Shown here: one piece after another, positions 15,671 to 24,295 of the stretch
How the letters are laid out: each line of letters begins with the position of its first letter
How positions within the stretch are numbered: position 1 is the first letter of the stretch
Assembly (NCBI GenBank): GCA_963575745.1
Contig: CAUYUJ010000209.1
Coordinates: 92,501 to 116,795, forward strand
Direction: 5' to 3'
DNA: 24,295 nucleotides
Source: Prorocentrum cordatum
Taxonomy: Eukaryota; Sar; Dinophyceae; Prorocentrales; Prorocentraceae
Position numbers and translations under genes: made by a program
Notes under the pieces: generated by a model
What the model was told of the DNA's origin: nothing
What the model saw: the letters and a program-made list of their open reading frames with translations, nothing else
The model's database searches: none

Positions 15671-15703
15671 GATTGTTCACGCCGCCTCGCCTTGCACCAT
15701 CAA

Positions 15704-16165
15704 TCACGGACCTTCGAGGAGCGGGGTTCGGATGGATTCCTTGGTCTGCGCCTTTTTCTCTGCGATTATCGAAGCTTGCTCGCCCCCTCTTTTCCCGCCA
15801 CGACTTGCCCCACGCTCTGCAACGTTGCCCCCTGTAGATTCTCGGCGCCCAGCCTCGCGTCGCGCTGCCCGGGCCTCGCGCGTCTCAACCATAGTGGCGC
15901 CCTTGGCCCCAGCTTCAGACATCTCGACGAGTCGGGCAACCCGTTGAGCCTCAGGTTCGCCAGAGGCAGAGGCATCGCGCCCAAGCAGAAGCAAGCGCTG
16001 ATCCATTATTCGTCGAGCCTCAATCTCCCTTGCGAATTCAGCCCGGGCCTTTTCGGCCTCTGCGCGGGCCTGGCTCGCGGCAATCTCGATGCCGACTCTC
16101 GCCCGGGTCTTTTCCGCTGCCTCAGCCTGAGTATTTCTAGTTGCCGAATCTGGAGCTCCTGTCCT
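15704..16165 (-). pseudogene. Coiled-coil protein fragment, unidentified
   Basis: An open minus-strand frame from 16165 to a TGA at 15704. The stretch 16140-15990 has strong coiled-coil character, rich in Ala, Glu, Arg and Lys with heptad-like spacing (for example AAEKTRARVGIEIAASQARA, then AEKARAEFAREIEARRIMDQ). The upstream neighbour in another frame, ending GQELQIRQLEI, continues the same character, which suggests a frame break near 16135-16170, close to a run of nine A on the plus strand. The C-terminal third is Arg/Ala/Gly-rich. It may be the tail of the protein encoded at 16235-16855. Confidence 0.4.
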
Positions 16166-16234
16166 TTAAAAAAAAACTTCAATAGTGCGACCGAGGCCTT
16201 TGTTTTTCGAAGCTGCCTACCAGTCTGCGTTCCG

Positions 16235-16855
16235 CTATGCAATGGTGGCGTGGCTGGGTGGTGCAAGTCGCCCATCACATAGGAAGTTCACGCTGCAATC
16301 CTTGCCCTCGTAGGAGCCACCCAGCAGGCGGGCCGAGCACAATTCCCTGACTGCCGTGGGCATCGATATCCCGCCGTGCGACCACGCCACACCGTATATC
16401 GCTCGACGGTCCGAGATTTCCGCGTCGAGGCCAAGAGGCTGCTGGTCTATTTCCGCGTCGTCCTCTTCTCCTGTGTCGGGCAAGTGCTCGTGCTGATCGC
16501 CAAAATTGTTTTTCGCGATCCCCTTCTCCCACGCCGTCTTGAATCTCTTCCGTGGCAAATTAACGTTGTCAATCCCAGCCTGCACTTCCAATGGGAAGTC
16601 CGTCCCATACGCCGCACCGTACGCTCCTGGCACCTTCAAATAATTTTCGGCGGCGCTAACGCGAAATCGGTTTCCTGCTCGTGAGGCGGTTAGCCCCAGC
16701 CCGATTGTTACTCGGCACGCCTGGTACTGATCGTGAAATACACAAATCCCGCCACATCTGGCAGTGAGATCGCGAGGACCCTCGCTCACCGTCAGAATCT
16801 TTTTCAAAATCATGATTTGTCGCTCCAGAAATAAAAATATGATGATGCACGCCAT
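16235..16855 (-). CDS. Unidentified ORF, possible part of a decayed gene
   Basis: The minus-strand frame is open for 206 codons. The first ~20 residues are AT-rich and intron-like. From about 16790 down it reads as an ordinary mixed protein, with SAAENYLKVPGAYGAAYG, FPLEVQAGIDNVNLPRKRF, an acidic stretch PDTGEEDDAEID, and SARLLGGSYEGKDCSVNFL near the end. I recognise no domain. It is followed on the same strand by the coiled-coil frame at 15704-16165, and together they could be one gene with frame breaks or introns. Composition and length fit a structural or mobile-element protein as well as a cellular one, so no function is assigned. Confidence 0.4.
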   Translation of the reverse strand: MACIIIFLFLERQIMILKKILTVSEGPRDLTARCGGICVFHDQYQACRVTIGLGLTASRAGNRFRVSAAENYLKVPGAYGAAYGTDFPLEVQAGIDNVNLPRKRFKTAWEKGIAKNNFGDQHEHLPDTGEEDDAEIDQQPLGLDAEISDRRAIYGVAWSHGGISMPTAVRELCSARLLGGSYEGKDCSVNFLCDGRLAPPSHATIA

Positions 16856-17054
16856 ACCTCGTTTCCCAGAGCAACGAACTCGCGAGATCGGTCAGGTTTG
16901 TCACCTGGCATCACGCCAGCACTGTCAGCTGCCTTGCGGCTGCGATGAAAGCGATCATCTGGGCCAACGCAAGGGACAACACCCTGCTCTCCTTCGGCTG
17001 GTAGACTGTTTGATCAGATGGTCAAGATGGACTGACCAATATGGAGTATCATCT

Positions 17055-17240
17055 TCATCTTCTCCTATCCCAGTAGACCCCTTTCACAACATTTTGTTGG
17101 ATACGATGGCATCTTAATGTGACGGACGACATGGCGGCGCGCGCCGCTCGTTTTACCACCTACGCAGAGCCAGCGGCACTCCGCAAAATAATTTGAATCG
17201 AACGCGCGTGGCGGCACGCGCAGGGAGGGCAAAAGTGGGC
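17055..17240 (+). repeat. Dispersed repeat, copy 2
   Basis: Direct copy of 11590-11785, about 5.4 kb downstream. Its 5' edge is near CTTCATCTTCTCC and its 3' edge near GGAGGGCAAAAG. The two copies bracket the region with decayed minus-strand coding sequence. This might be coincidence between dispersed copies or the ends of one old element. Confidence 0.75.
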
Positions 17241-17263
17241 AGGAGTGAGCGTAAGGAATCGAC

Positions 17264-17323
17264 TGAAAGAAAGAGAGAGAGAGAGGGAGAGAGAGAGAGA
17301 GAAACGCACACACACACACACAG

Positions 17324-17403
<80 letters not shown>

Positions 17404-17425
17404 ACACACACACACACACACACAC
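17264..17425 (+). repeat. (GA)n then (CA)n/(CACG)n microsatellite
   Basis: GA-rich tract to 17301, then CACACA, CACGCACG and CACACA segments to 17425. Thr/His and Cys/Val frames crossing it are artefacts. Confidence 0.95.
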
Positions 17426-17429
17426 TTGT

Positions 17430-18599
17430 TCCTCCAGCGACGGTGGCGGCACAGTGCCGACGTGCTGAGTCGAGTCACGCTTCGGCGAATTACCACCCGG
17501 CGAAGCAGATGGGTGGTCTGGATGGGGGCAGACGCTTGCGGAAAAACGCGAAAACGCGCATGCACGTGGAAAACCGAGAGACACACAAACACTTCCCAGA
17601 TGCTTTAGCGTTGACGCAACCAGCGGTCGGGCACAGGCGCAAGCGCGCCAGCGAAACCCGAAGGAGTGTTGTGAGGAATGCGCTCGATGAGAAATACATA
17701 TGAAGAACTGTTAAAACAGAATTGCCTTGAGGTCGGCGTGGGTTTCTCGAATCGGCGCTGGATCCCATCCCTGGCGCACGGAACGTGCCGGGGGCGGCGC
17801 CGTAGGCACCGCCAGTGGGCCCAACGCCGATCCACAAAATCCGTGCGGACCTCCGAGGAAGTATGTTCATCCCGTTTTTTTGCTCGTCGACTCGAGCGCA
17901 AGCAATTTTCTCTGGGGTCGTGGGCGGGCAAGTGTGAGCAGATGGGAACAGTCGAATGAGTGCCACGCAGCGGACCTGGCAGGTGCCACGCACAACTGGC
18001 GAGACAACGGTTGCGGCAATGGGCCCGAGCGAAGCCAGGAGGAAGCGAGAGGAAGACGAGACGACCACGACGGAGCGACAAGGCGAGGCCGAAGCCAAGG
18101 AAGGCGAGAGAGAGAGAGAGAGAAGCGAACGACGACGACAACGAGGGCCAAGGAGAGGGACAGGGCTGACAAGGGCTCACGCGTCGCACCCAGCGAATTG
18201 GGAAAAGAAGCGCAGATGCCCCAGCTGCTGGACATCTGGCGGATGCTCAAACAACTGCATCGGGGAAGCCCCTTGCGGGCGCGAACGACAAGAAGTAGAA
18301 GGACAAGAACCAACCACGACGGAAGTGTCGGGAAGCGCGAAGCCCGAACGTGACGACTGGCATTCTGAGCTGCCTTAACAAATGGTGGCAACAACTGCGG
18401 CAGCCAGGCGAACAAGAGGCGCCCGCGCCAAGAAAGAGCAACCGCCCAAAAAGCGGGCCCGACTCACCGCCAGAGGGGAAAAAACAGCAGCAGCCACGGG
18501 CGTCCGACATCCAGCGTCGTGATGATTTCGCAGCGTGGCTCCGCACGAGTCTGGGCCCCCTCCTGGGAACCCGACCGTCCCAGGGGTCCCGGTAAGGGC
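17430..18599. other. No supportable gene; weak plus-strand coding hints
   Basis: Overlapping frames on both strands. In one plus frame around 18205-18250 there is a Cys cluster (pattern CPSCWTSGGCSNNC), reminiscent of a zinc-binding knuckle, and from 18366 another frame reads LNKWWQQLRQPGEQEAPAP. The frames do not connect, so I do not call a gene. A GA microsatellite lies at 18105-18122. Confidence 0.25.
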
Positions 18600-19577
18600 C
18601 CCCCGTAGGCCCAAATAGCAGTTCTTGTGACAGCCGCGACGCCAGGATGTCAGGGGCCGGGAGCGGAGAAGCACGGGGCCGGTAGAGAGTCGGGCGTCGG
18701 CAGAACTGGGTTTAGAAGAACCTGGTTACGTGATCTGTACCGGGGGCGCCCCCCGTCCCATCTCCACTAACCGGAGCTGCCGTCACACGAAAAACACCCA
18801 ATTACGGCAAACCTGGTTTAGTGAATCTGGCCAATTCCAGGGCCCCGGGGCCCTACCACGAACCGGGTCCCCTTCCCCGGGGTCCTGGCTCTAACCGAGA
18901 GGGGTGCGCAGCGGAAGCTGGCCAGGGGCACAAGGGAAACAGGCGCCGCCTCGCGGCGGCCGAACGGCGGAGAGAGACTGCAGCACCCGCGGCCGCTGAG
19001 CAGGGCGCTGGGTCCGAGGCGAAGTCCTGCGAGCAGCCGCGAGGATCAGCCGAGCCGGCGGAGCAGGGGGAAGAGGCACGAGCAGAGGCGACAACAGCGA
19101 GGAGAGAGACTGGGCGCTGCGCGGAGCAGCTCATCGACATGGAAAAGCTGCCCCAAAACCTATCTGACAGACCACACGCTAACTCTTGTTCCCCTCCCCG
19201 TCCATCCCCTCACCCCTCTCTTATCCGACCATCCCATTCCAACGGTCGAGAACTGTTGTTTAGCGTGTCGCGGCGGCGGCCCCGGCGACACGCCATGCCC
19301 AGCGAGTGGACAACGTGTCGCTCCGCTCCGCGGGGCGGGAGGCTGGGAAAAGCTCGGAACGTGGACGCATGGTGACCGAGAAGTTGTCAACGTGTCACGC
19401 CGAGGTGCGGTGGGCCAGAACCGCAAGCGCAACATGATTCCACTGCTTTGTCTTACTAGTTACACTTGTTTCTATTACTATTGTTCGCCTTAGTAGCGTT
19501 GTTATCCTTATTGTTGTTCGTATGATTATGTTTGCTCGTCGATCGTTGCCCCTGGCTTTCAGGTCACACCTAGGCTC
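18600..19577. other. No gene recognised
   Basis: GC-rich sequence with several short palindromes such as GGGCCCCGGGGCCC (18840-18853), then Ala/Glu/Arg-rich plus frames (18900-19130) of low complexity. After 19430 the sequence is briefly AT-rich (TTACTAGTTACACTTG and TTATTGTTG words). Nothing is supportable as coding or RNA. Confidence 0.35.
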
Positions 19578-19700
19578 TCAGGCGGCCGTTCGGGACGATT
19601 CGAGCACCCCCAGAATGCTCTCGGCGAAGCGCAGCTGCTGGAAAACAGCCCGAGGCCAGAAACAAGCCGAGAACAAACGAACACGTCCGAAAACCGCGAA
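19578..19700 (+). repeat. Dispersed repeat, copy B
   Basis: Counterpart of 1640-1765, same orientation, about 18 kb away. It begins GGCGGCCGTTCGGGACGA, includes GCTCTCGGCGAAGCGCAGCT, and fades after CGTCCGAAAAC. Confidence 0.55.
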
Positions 19701-19760
19701 TCTCGACCCCTCGTCCTCGGGCCTTCCTGACCATTCCTTCCCCCCAGCGATGGGCCCGGG

Positions 19761-19955
19761 TCACCGCCGATGAGGGACGGCGGCGAGCCATCGCTCGCGG
19801 AGGGCGCGCGCGCGCGGGGGACGGGGGTTGCTGCCCCGGCCTTTCGCGCCGCGGGTGTGCAACACGTACTGCGCGCGTGCGGCCGCCTCCTCCACCTTGC
19901 GGATCTCCTGCGCGGGCAGCCGCGAGGGGGTCAATCCGCGTTTCTTCTTCGGCAT
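19761..19955 (-). CDS. Short ORF with basic start, possible first exon
   Basis: It starts at an ATG at 19955 and reads MPKKKRGLTPSRLPAQEIRK then VEEAAARAQYVLHTRGAKG, with mainly G/C third positions. The first residues are a basic PKKKRG cluster of the kind used as a nuclear-localisation signal, followed by a predicted helix. After about residue 45 the sequence becomes Pro/Arg-rich and likely leaves coding sequence. No family recognised. Chance is quite possible at this length. Confidence 0.25.
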   Translation of the reverse strand: MPKKKRGLTPSRLPAQEIRKVEEAAARAQYVLHTRGAKGRGSNPRPPRARALRERWLAAVPHRR

Positions 19956-20041
19956 TAGCTCCTCGTCGCGTCATCCCCGTCGCCCCTGGGCGCCACCTCC
20001 TCTTCCTCCTCCTCCTCCATCCTCCTCCTCCACGCCCCTCT

Positions 20042-20508
20042 TTATTGAGAGATTGCACGGAGGGCGGCTCCCCGCGCGCGACCCGAAGAGTTGCGGCCGC
20101 CACCCGCGGGGATGATGTCTGCGGCCCAGCGGGAGGTGCTCTGAAGGTATGCCTTTCCTGAGAATGTGTGGATCCAATCCTCAACATACGTCAGGTGAAC
20201 GCCTTCCTGAACTCCTGGAGGAAACAAGGAATTCCGATCTGGTTCTTCTGGCAGGTACTCAGCAGGTGGAACACAATTCTCTCGCCCCGCATGTTCACAG
20301 CACGAGTTGTGCTGAGCGCTGGCAAAATGTGTATCACTGGTCCGTACTTCCCATCGCCGTTCAGCAACCACAGCTGTGGCTGCTCACTCGCCTTCGGCCC
20401 GCAGGTGCAAGCTCGACACCTACTTCGGACGTGGGCGCCTCCGCCAGAGGCGCGAGGCAGAGCGGTTGCAGCAAGAGTGAAGTGCGGCTCGGTTGACATG
20501 TGTGGCAT
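20042..20508 (-). pseudogene. Frame-broken coding fragment, unidentified
   Basis: Two minus-strand frames look protein-like and abut. One, ending at 20191, contains QLWLLNGDGKYGPVIHILPA and FHLLSTCQKNQIGIPCFLQE. The other, from about 20190 down, contains LTYVEDWIHTFSGKAYLQST. They are offset by one base near 20195, either a frameshift or an unrecognised intron. The downstream stop TAA overlaps an AATAAA hexamer at about 20041-20046. No domain identified. Confidence 0.35.
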
Positions 20509-20708
20509 AGTATGTTATCCCCCACCCCGTCCGAAGTCACGTGCTGAACATGGAGGTTTTTTCAAGACTGTGGCGAGGTTGGTTGCACGGCTCACGGCCA
20601 TATTGTGCTCTTCCAGTTCGCTGCACGCCGATCGTTGTTTGCGGTCTGAATGATGGTAGTGGTGAAGTTACATCGGACGGAGTGTAGTCGCCAGTTGATT
20701 CTCCAATA

Positions 20709-20960
20709 GTGGGCATGCCGATCGAGTTATGTGTGAACGATGCAGGTCACCGGATGCGTATGCTGATGGAGACTCAGGAGCTCCCGGCCGCGAACACGTT
20801 CGGGCCTGAGATTGAATGCGCGTGTTTGGGCACTAGTGAGAAGTCACGAATTGATCGTTTCCCAACCATCCTGTGGTGCTGGGTCCTCGTTTTGAAAGGA
20901 CAGCGCAACGCGTCTCCTCCTCCTTCCTTCCTCCTCGCCCCTTCTCCCTCCTCTCTCCTC
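20709..20960 (+). CDS. Possible short coding stretch before the 77-bp satellite
   Basis: The plus frame from an ATG at 20709 reads MGMPIELCVNDAGHRMRMLM, then ETQELPAANTFGPEIECACL, of ordinary composition for about 65 codons, before becoming Ser/Pro-rich and running into the satellite. The frame continues open through the satellite only because the repeat lacks stops. Unrecognised; could be an exon remnant or chance. Confidence 0.2.
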
Positions 20961-21880
20961 CGCAGTTCGCATGCGTCTCTCCCACCCAGTACAACGTTTC
21001 GTGGCCCCAGCGGAGGCTCCAACGACGGTCCCAATGGCGAAGTCCGCATGAGGTTCCTGCGCCCAGTGCAACGTTTCGTGGCCCCAGAGGGAGCTACAAC
21101 GACGGTACCAGTAGCGCAGTCCACATGCGGTTCCTGCGCACAGTGCAGAGTTTGGGTCCCAAGAGGGAGCTGCACCGAAGGTTCCAGTGGCGCAGTCCGC
21201 ATGCGGCTCCTGCGCCCACTACAACGTTTCGTGGCCCCAGAGGGAGCTCCACTGAAGGTTCCAGTGGCGCAGTCCGCATGCGGTTCCTGCCCCCAGTGCA
21301 ACGCTTCGTCTCCCCAGAGGGAGCTCCACCGAAGGTCCCAGGTAGCGCAGTTCGAATGCGGTTCCCCCACCCAATACACCGCGTCGTGGCCCCAGCGGGA
21401 GCTCCACCGAAGGTCCCTGTGGCGCAGTCCGCATGCGGATCCTGCGCCGAGTGCGGCGCTTCGTGGCCCCAGGGGGAGCTCCACAGAAGTTGCGGTTCCA
21501 GTGGCGCAGTCCGCATGCGGTTCCTGCGCGCAGCGCAGCGTTTCGTGGCCCCAGGGGGAGCTCCACCGAAGGTTCCAGTGGCGAAGTCCGCATGCGGTCC
21601 CCGCGCCCAGTACAGCGCTTCGTGGCCCCAGAGGGAGCTCCACCGAAGGTCCCAGGGGCTCAGTCCGCATGCGGTTCCCCCGCCCAGTACAGCGCCTCCT
21701 GCCCCAGAAGGAGCTCCACCGAAGGTTCCAGTGGCGCAGTCCGCACGTGGCTCCCCGCCCACTACAGCGTTTCGTGGTCCCAGAGGGAGCTCCACCGAAG
21801 GTCGCAGGTGGCGCAGTCCGCATGCGTTTCCCCCACCCAATAGGGCGTTTCGTGGCACAGAGGGAGCTCCACGGAAGACG
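20961..21880 (+). repeat. 77-bp satellite, about 12 copies
   Basis: Unit: GTGGCCCCAGAGGGAGCTCC, ACCGAAGGTTCCAGTGGCGC, AGTCCGCATGCGGTTCCTGC, GCCCAGTGCAGCGTTTC. Unit starts are near 21001, 21078, 21155, 21231, 21308, 21386, 21463, 21545, 21622, 21698, 21774 and 21852. The period is 76-78 bp except one unit of 82. Each unit carries the palindrome CCGCATGCGG or a close variant. Because 77 is not a multiple of three, any reading frame cycles through all three unit frames. All stay open because the unit lacks stops, which explains the 300-460-codon frames seen on both strands. Confidence 0.92.
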
Positions 21881-22079
21881 ATGCCCACAATTGCTCACAA
21901 CTGCATATGGTTGGGTTGTTCGCCAGGCTATGTATGATTCGGTGTCTACGTGTCGGGCACATCTCCGCCCGGGCGCCAAGCGGCATGCGATTCGAAGAGC
22001 ATCATCTCGTGATCATGTCCCTGTGGCGGCTGTCCTGCGGCATGGGAAACACGGCGGCACTGTCGACGCATCTCTCACT

Positions 22080-22355
22080 CGAGAACGATGAGAGCGTGAA
22101 GCACGAGTGCGCGCACAGTGCTTGGAGACGCTCAAGACCAGATGCGATCCTCTCCACCTGCAGTGGTTCAGAGACAATGCGTCCCCCGAGGAGAACTTCG
22201 AGGAGCTGGAGCGAGTCTTGGCGGAGGCAGGCCAGGCTTGTTTTACCCATTCACATGGAATCTCGTCCTGGATATTCGGCCGATTGTCTGGGCGTGGGCA
22301 CTCTTCTGGCACGGCGAGCCCAGCTTCGGAGTGCCAAGGACCAAGCATCACCTGA
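22080..22355 (+). CDS. Possible exon, unidentified
   Basis: A plus frame open from about 22092 to 22355 reads VRAQCLETLKTRCDPLHLQW, FRDNASPEENFEELERVLAE, then AGQACFTHSHGISSWIFG. The composition is that of a soluble helical protein (Glu/Leu-rich helix in the middle). It is followed within about 40 bp by the longer ORF at 22391 in a different frame, so the two may be parts of one gene separated by a small intron or a frame break. No family recognised. Confidence 0.3.
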
Positions 22356-22390
22356 GGAAGCCCTCTTCGCCTTGACCATGAACTGAAGGA

Positions 22391-23176
22391 GTGAACCCGC
22401 CAGCTCACATAGATCAACGCCACGTGACCCGGAGGCCGAGAACTCAACTTGCCCGCGAGGCTGTCGATCTGTGGCATCAGGGGCGCGCGGCAGAGGGGAT
22501 GAAACTGACCGGGCGCGCAGCTGGCACGCGGCACGGGCCCGAACGTCACGATGGTCGTTTAGTTCGCCGCACCCCCCTAGCCGAGAAGCTCGACTCGAAG
22601 CCTTGGGGCAAGTCTGGGCCTGAGGGCGGCGGGGAGGTGGTCGTATATTCTTGGCAGAACTGGAGGGACTCTCGGGTGGACACTGGCGTCTTCTTCTCCG
22701 ACATTTCGAATGAGGAGGCCTTGGAGCTCGTCGGAGAAGATATTCACGAAATTCGCAGATACGCCAGGAGGGCACCTGAGAGAAAGTCGGTTCCTGCGGG
22801 GACCGCGCCTCTGGAGTTCTGGCACCAGTGCACGTGGCCAAACTACAGAGTTCGTTCTCGGGCTTGGCTAGGAGCTGCAGCGAAAATCGCGCCGCAGGGC
22901 TCCTGGTCTCTTCTTAGTCCGGGGCTGGCAAAAATGCGGGAGCACCAGGGGGTGTCTTTATACTGGAACAAATCTCAGGGCGCGAACATCCCAAAGTGGC
23001 TGGAGGAAGGACCCAGGGGGGTTCGCGCGGTTCACGTTCTGCCGTTCGCAGGCAAGTCCTGCTGTGCTAAGAAGCTGAAGGTTACTCCAACGGTGGCCGA
23101 CCATGCTTGCGTAAAACATCAACGACGGGAAAATGCTGCGATGACGAGCTTAACAACAGCGTGGCGGGCTAAATGA
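22391..23176 (+). CDS. Unidentified 261-codon ORF
   Basis: The frame is open from just after a TGA at about 22380 to a TGA at 23174-23176, with no ATG until 22499 (MKLTGRAAGTRHGPE), so the start is uncertain and may lie in an upstream exon. The reading has mixed, protein-like composition and many Trp residues: GGGEVVVYSWQNWRDSRVDT, GVFFSDISNEEALELVGEDI, FWHQCTWPNYRVRSRAWLGA, GVSLYWNKSQGANIPKWLEE. No signal peptide or membrane segment is apparent. I recognise no domain and assign no function. An exon or remnant of a mobile-element protein is as likely as a host gene. Confidence 0.45.
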   Translation: MNPPAHIDQRHVTRRPRTQLAREAVDLWHQGRAAEGMKLTGRAAGTRHGPERHDGRLVRRTPLAEKLDSKPWGKSGPEGGGEVVVYSWQNWRDSRVDTGVFFSDISNEEALELVGEDIHEIRRYARRAPERKSVPAGTAPLEFWHQCTWPNYRVRSRAWLGAAAKIAPQGSWSLLSPGLAKMREHQGVSLYWNKSQGANIPKWLEEGPRGVRAVHVLPFAGKSCCAKKLKVTPTVADHACVKHQRRENAAMTSLTTAWRAK

Positions 23177-24085
23177 TTGGGGATCACATATTGCGACACG
23201 TTTAAGGACATGAGCGATGCATTTGCAAGTTCGACCCGGTCTGACTCGGACCCGTCAGTTTCTCATGCGGCAGCTGACCGAAATGAATGACGTCAGCGCT
23301 ACCGCTCGGCCACGATTAAACTGGGCGCGCAGGACGGGAAATGGAGGTGTTTGCGTGTCAGTGGATCTGTTTTTGCGGAGTTGGGCGCCCTGGCGCGGAC
23401 GGCCGAACGACCCCTGCAGCGCGACACCCTGGCCACACGGTCGCCGCCGCAAAAACTGCCCGTTCAACGCTGGCGCCGCGCAAAGGAGGCGCCGAACGTG
23501 GACGGCGCGGAGAAAATTGCACTTGTATGCCAGGGGGTACGCCGCGGGCCCTTCTAGATGAGTTAGGGAAACTGGACGGCGTATAAGACGAAGCTCCACC
23601 GCTTTATGGACACGGACAAGACATTAGCAGGGAAGAGATGTTACTTCATTTCGCACGTCATGATTACGCCGCGCGTCGCGCGCTCCGGGCCTGCAGATCT
23701 ATTATCCCGGGGACTGTGTCGGACTGGGCTCGCCACCTGGGCCCCCCCCTGTAATCCCGGGGCACTGCGCATCGCGAAATGAATTGATGCTGCGAGATGG
23801 CAAGGAAGGCGCGCCATCGATTGGGGGAGCTCTGTCATCAGCACTACATCCCCAGGCCGAAAGTTTTTTCTTCTTGGACTAAAAATGTGAGAATTGCGCG
23901 GATCCAGTTTCCTGCGTGTTATTTTTTTATACATAAAAAACGATGAATCCATTTATTTCGCGGAAACATATAATAATACTTAACATCCGGGACCCAGGGG
24001 ACATGGGATCCGCGGAGCACCGCAAGTGAAGCATCATGCTATCCACGGAGCTGTGCATATGCAGACCAATGCTATGATTCTACGT
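23177..24085. other. No supportable gene
   Basis: Short overlapping frames on both strands. A minus-strand frame at 23641-23952 contains KNFRPGDVVLMTELPQS, reminiscent of the C-terminal GD-V-L motif of retroelement integrases, but it is too short and isolated to call. AT-rich patches lie at 23860-23990. Confidence 0.3.
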
Positions 24086-24089
24086 GGGA

Positions 24090-24295
24090 GGGGGTCTTCC
24101 CAGGATGAAGAGGGGAAGGATGAGGGAAGAGACAAGAGGAGGTGGGAGGAGAACAGAGGGGACGCAGGGGGGGGGGAGAGAGGAGAAATAATCAGGGAAG
24201 AGGGGGGGAGGAGGAAGGAAGAGGAGAAGGAGGAGGAGAAGGAGGATGAGGGAGGAGGGAGGAGAGAGGAGGGAGGCGGACGGACGAAGGAGGAA
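24090..24295 (+). repeat. Purine-rich (GGA/GAA) tract at the window end
   Basis: Almost uninterrupted A/G sequence of GAGGA, GGGGGA and AGAGG words runs off the window edge, so its full length is unknown. Confidence 0.9.

Noticed and set aside
17065-17592. Cys/Val-rich and Thr/His-rich ORFs (also at 11016-11265)
   Set aside because: Translations of CA/CACG microsatellites.
18205-18250. CPSCWTSGGCSNNC as a zinc knuckle of a gag protein
   Set aside because: Spacing does not match CCHC knuckles, and flanking frames are low-complexity and disconnected.
20709-22091. 460-codon plus-strand ORF and 401-codon minus-strand ORF with internal peptide repeats
   Set aside because: Both are produced by the 77-bp satellite lacking stops; the period is not a multiple of three, so no stable protein repeat exists.
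23641-23952. Minus-strand FRPGDVVLMTE, like a retroelement integrase C-terminal motif
   Set aside because: A single short motif with no upstream integrase or reverse transcriptase; the rest of the frame does not resemble the family.

Overview
The window looks like nuclear DNA of a GC-rich protist, most likely a dinoflagellate. Three things point that way. The one clearly recognisable gene is an animal/protist-type membrane protein (anoctamin/TMEM16), split by three short introns. Two of those introns have GC-AG borders, and at least one is a transposon-like 'introner' with terminal inverted repeats and a target-site duplication. The rest of the window is dominated by tandem, inverted and dispersed repeats with only scattered, often frame-broken coding sequence. 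No prokaryotic operon, rRNA, tRNA, CRISPR array or dinoflagellate spliced-leader sequence was found by eye. The dinoflagellate assignment is an inference.

Layout. 1-5.2 kb is repeat territory: an 18-bp minisatellite (184-815), microsatellites, a 1.6-kb foldback-like element with arms of AGCTTT/AGCTT units (2590-4178), a small inverted-repeat element (4249-4409), a 42-bp tandem array (4451-4665) and a 209-bp MITE-like element (4944-5152). 5.2-10.95 kb is the genic part, read from the minus strand. It holds the anoctamin gene (exons 10400-8977, 8824-7961, 7739-7555, 7164-6957), a possible signal-peptide first exon (10948), and downstream a probable exon of a second, unidentified gene (6527-6116). 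11-17.3 kb carries patches of minus-strand coding-like sequence with frame breaks between two direct copies of a dispersed repeat (11590 and 17055). 17.3-24.3 kb is mostly unannotatable. It has a 77-bp satellite of about 12 copies (20961-21880) and an unrecognised plus-strand ORF (22391-23176).

The anoctamin is the biological centre. Its four exons join in phase into about 890 codons containing the family landmarks in order. The four acidic residues in TM7 and TM8 that bind calcium in animal TMEM16A are replaced, and an extra N-terminal membrane segment followed by a histidine-rich patch precedes the cytosolic domain. All gene calls rest on reading the sequence; no alignment, splice prediction or transcript data were available.
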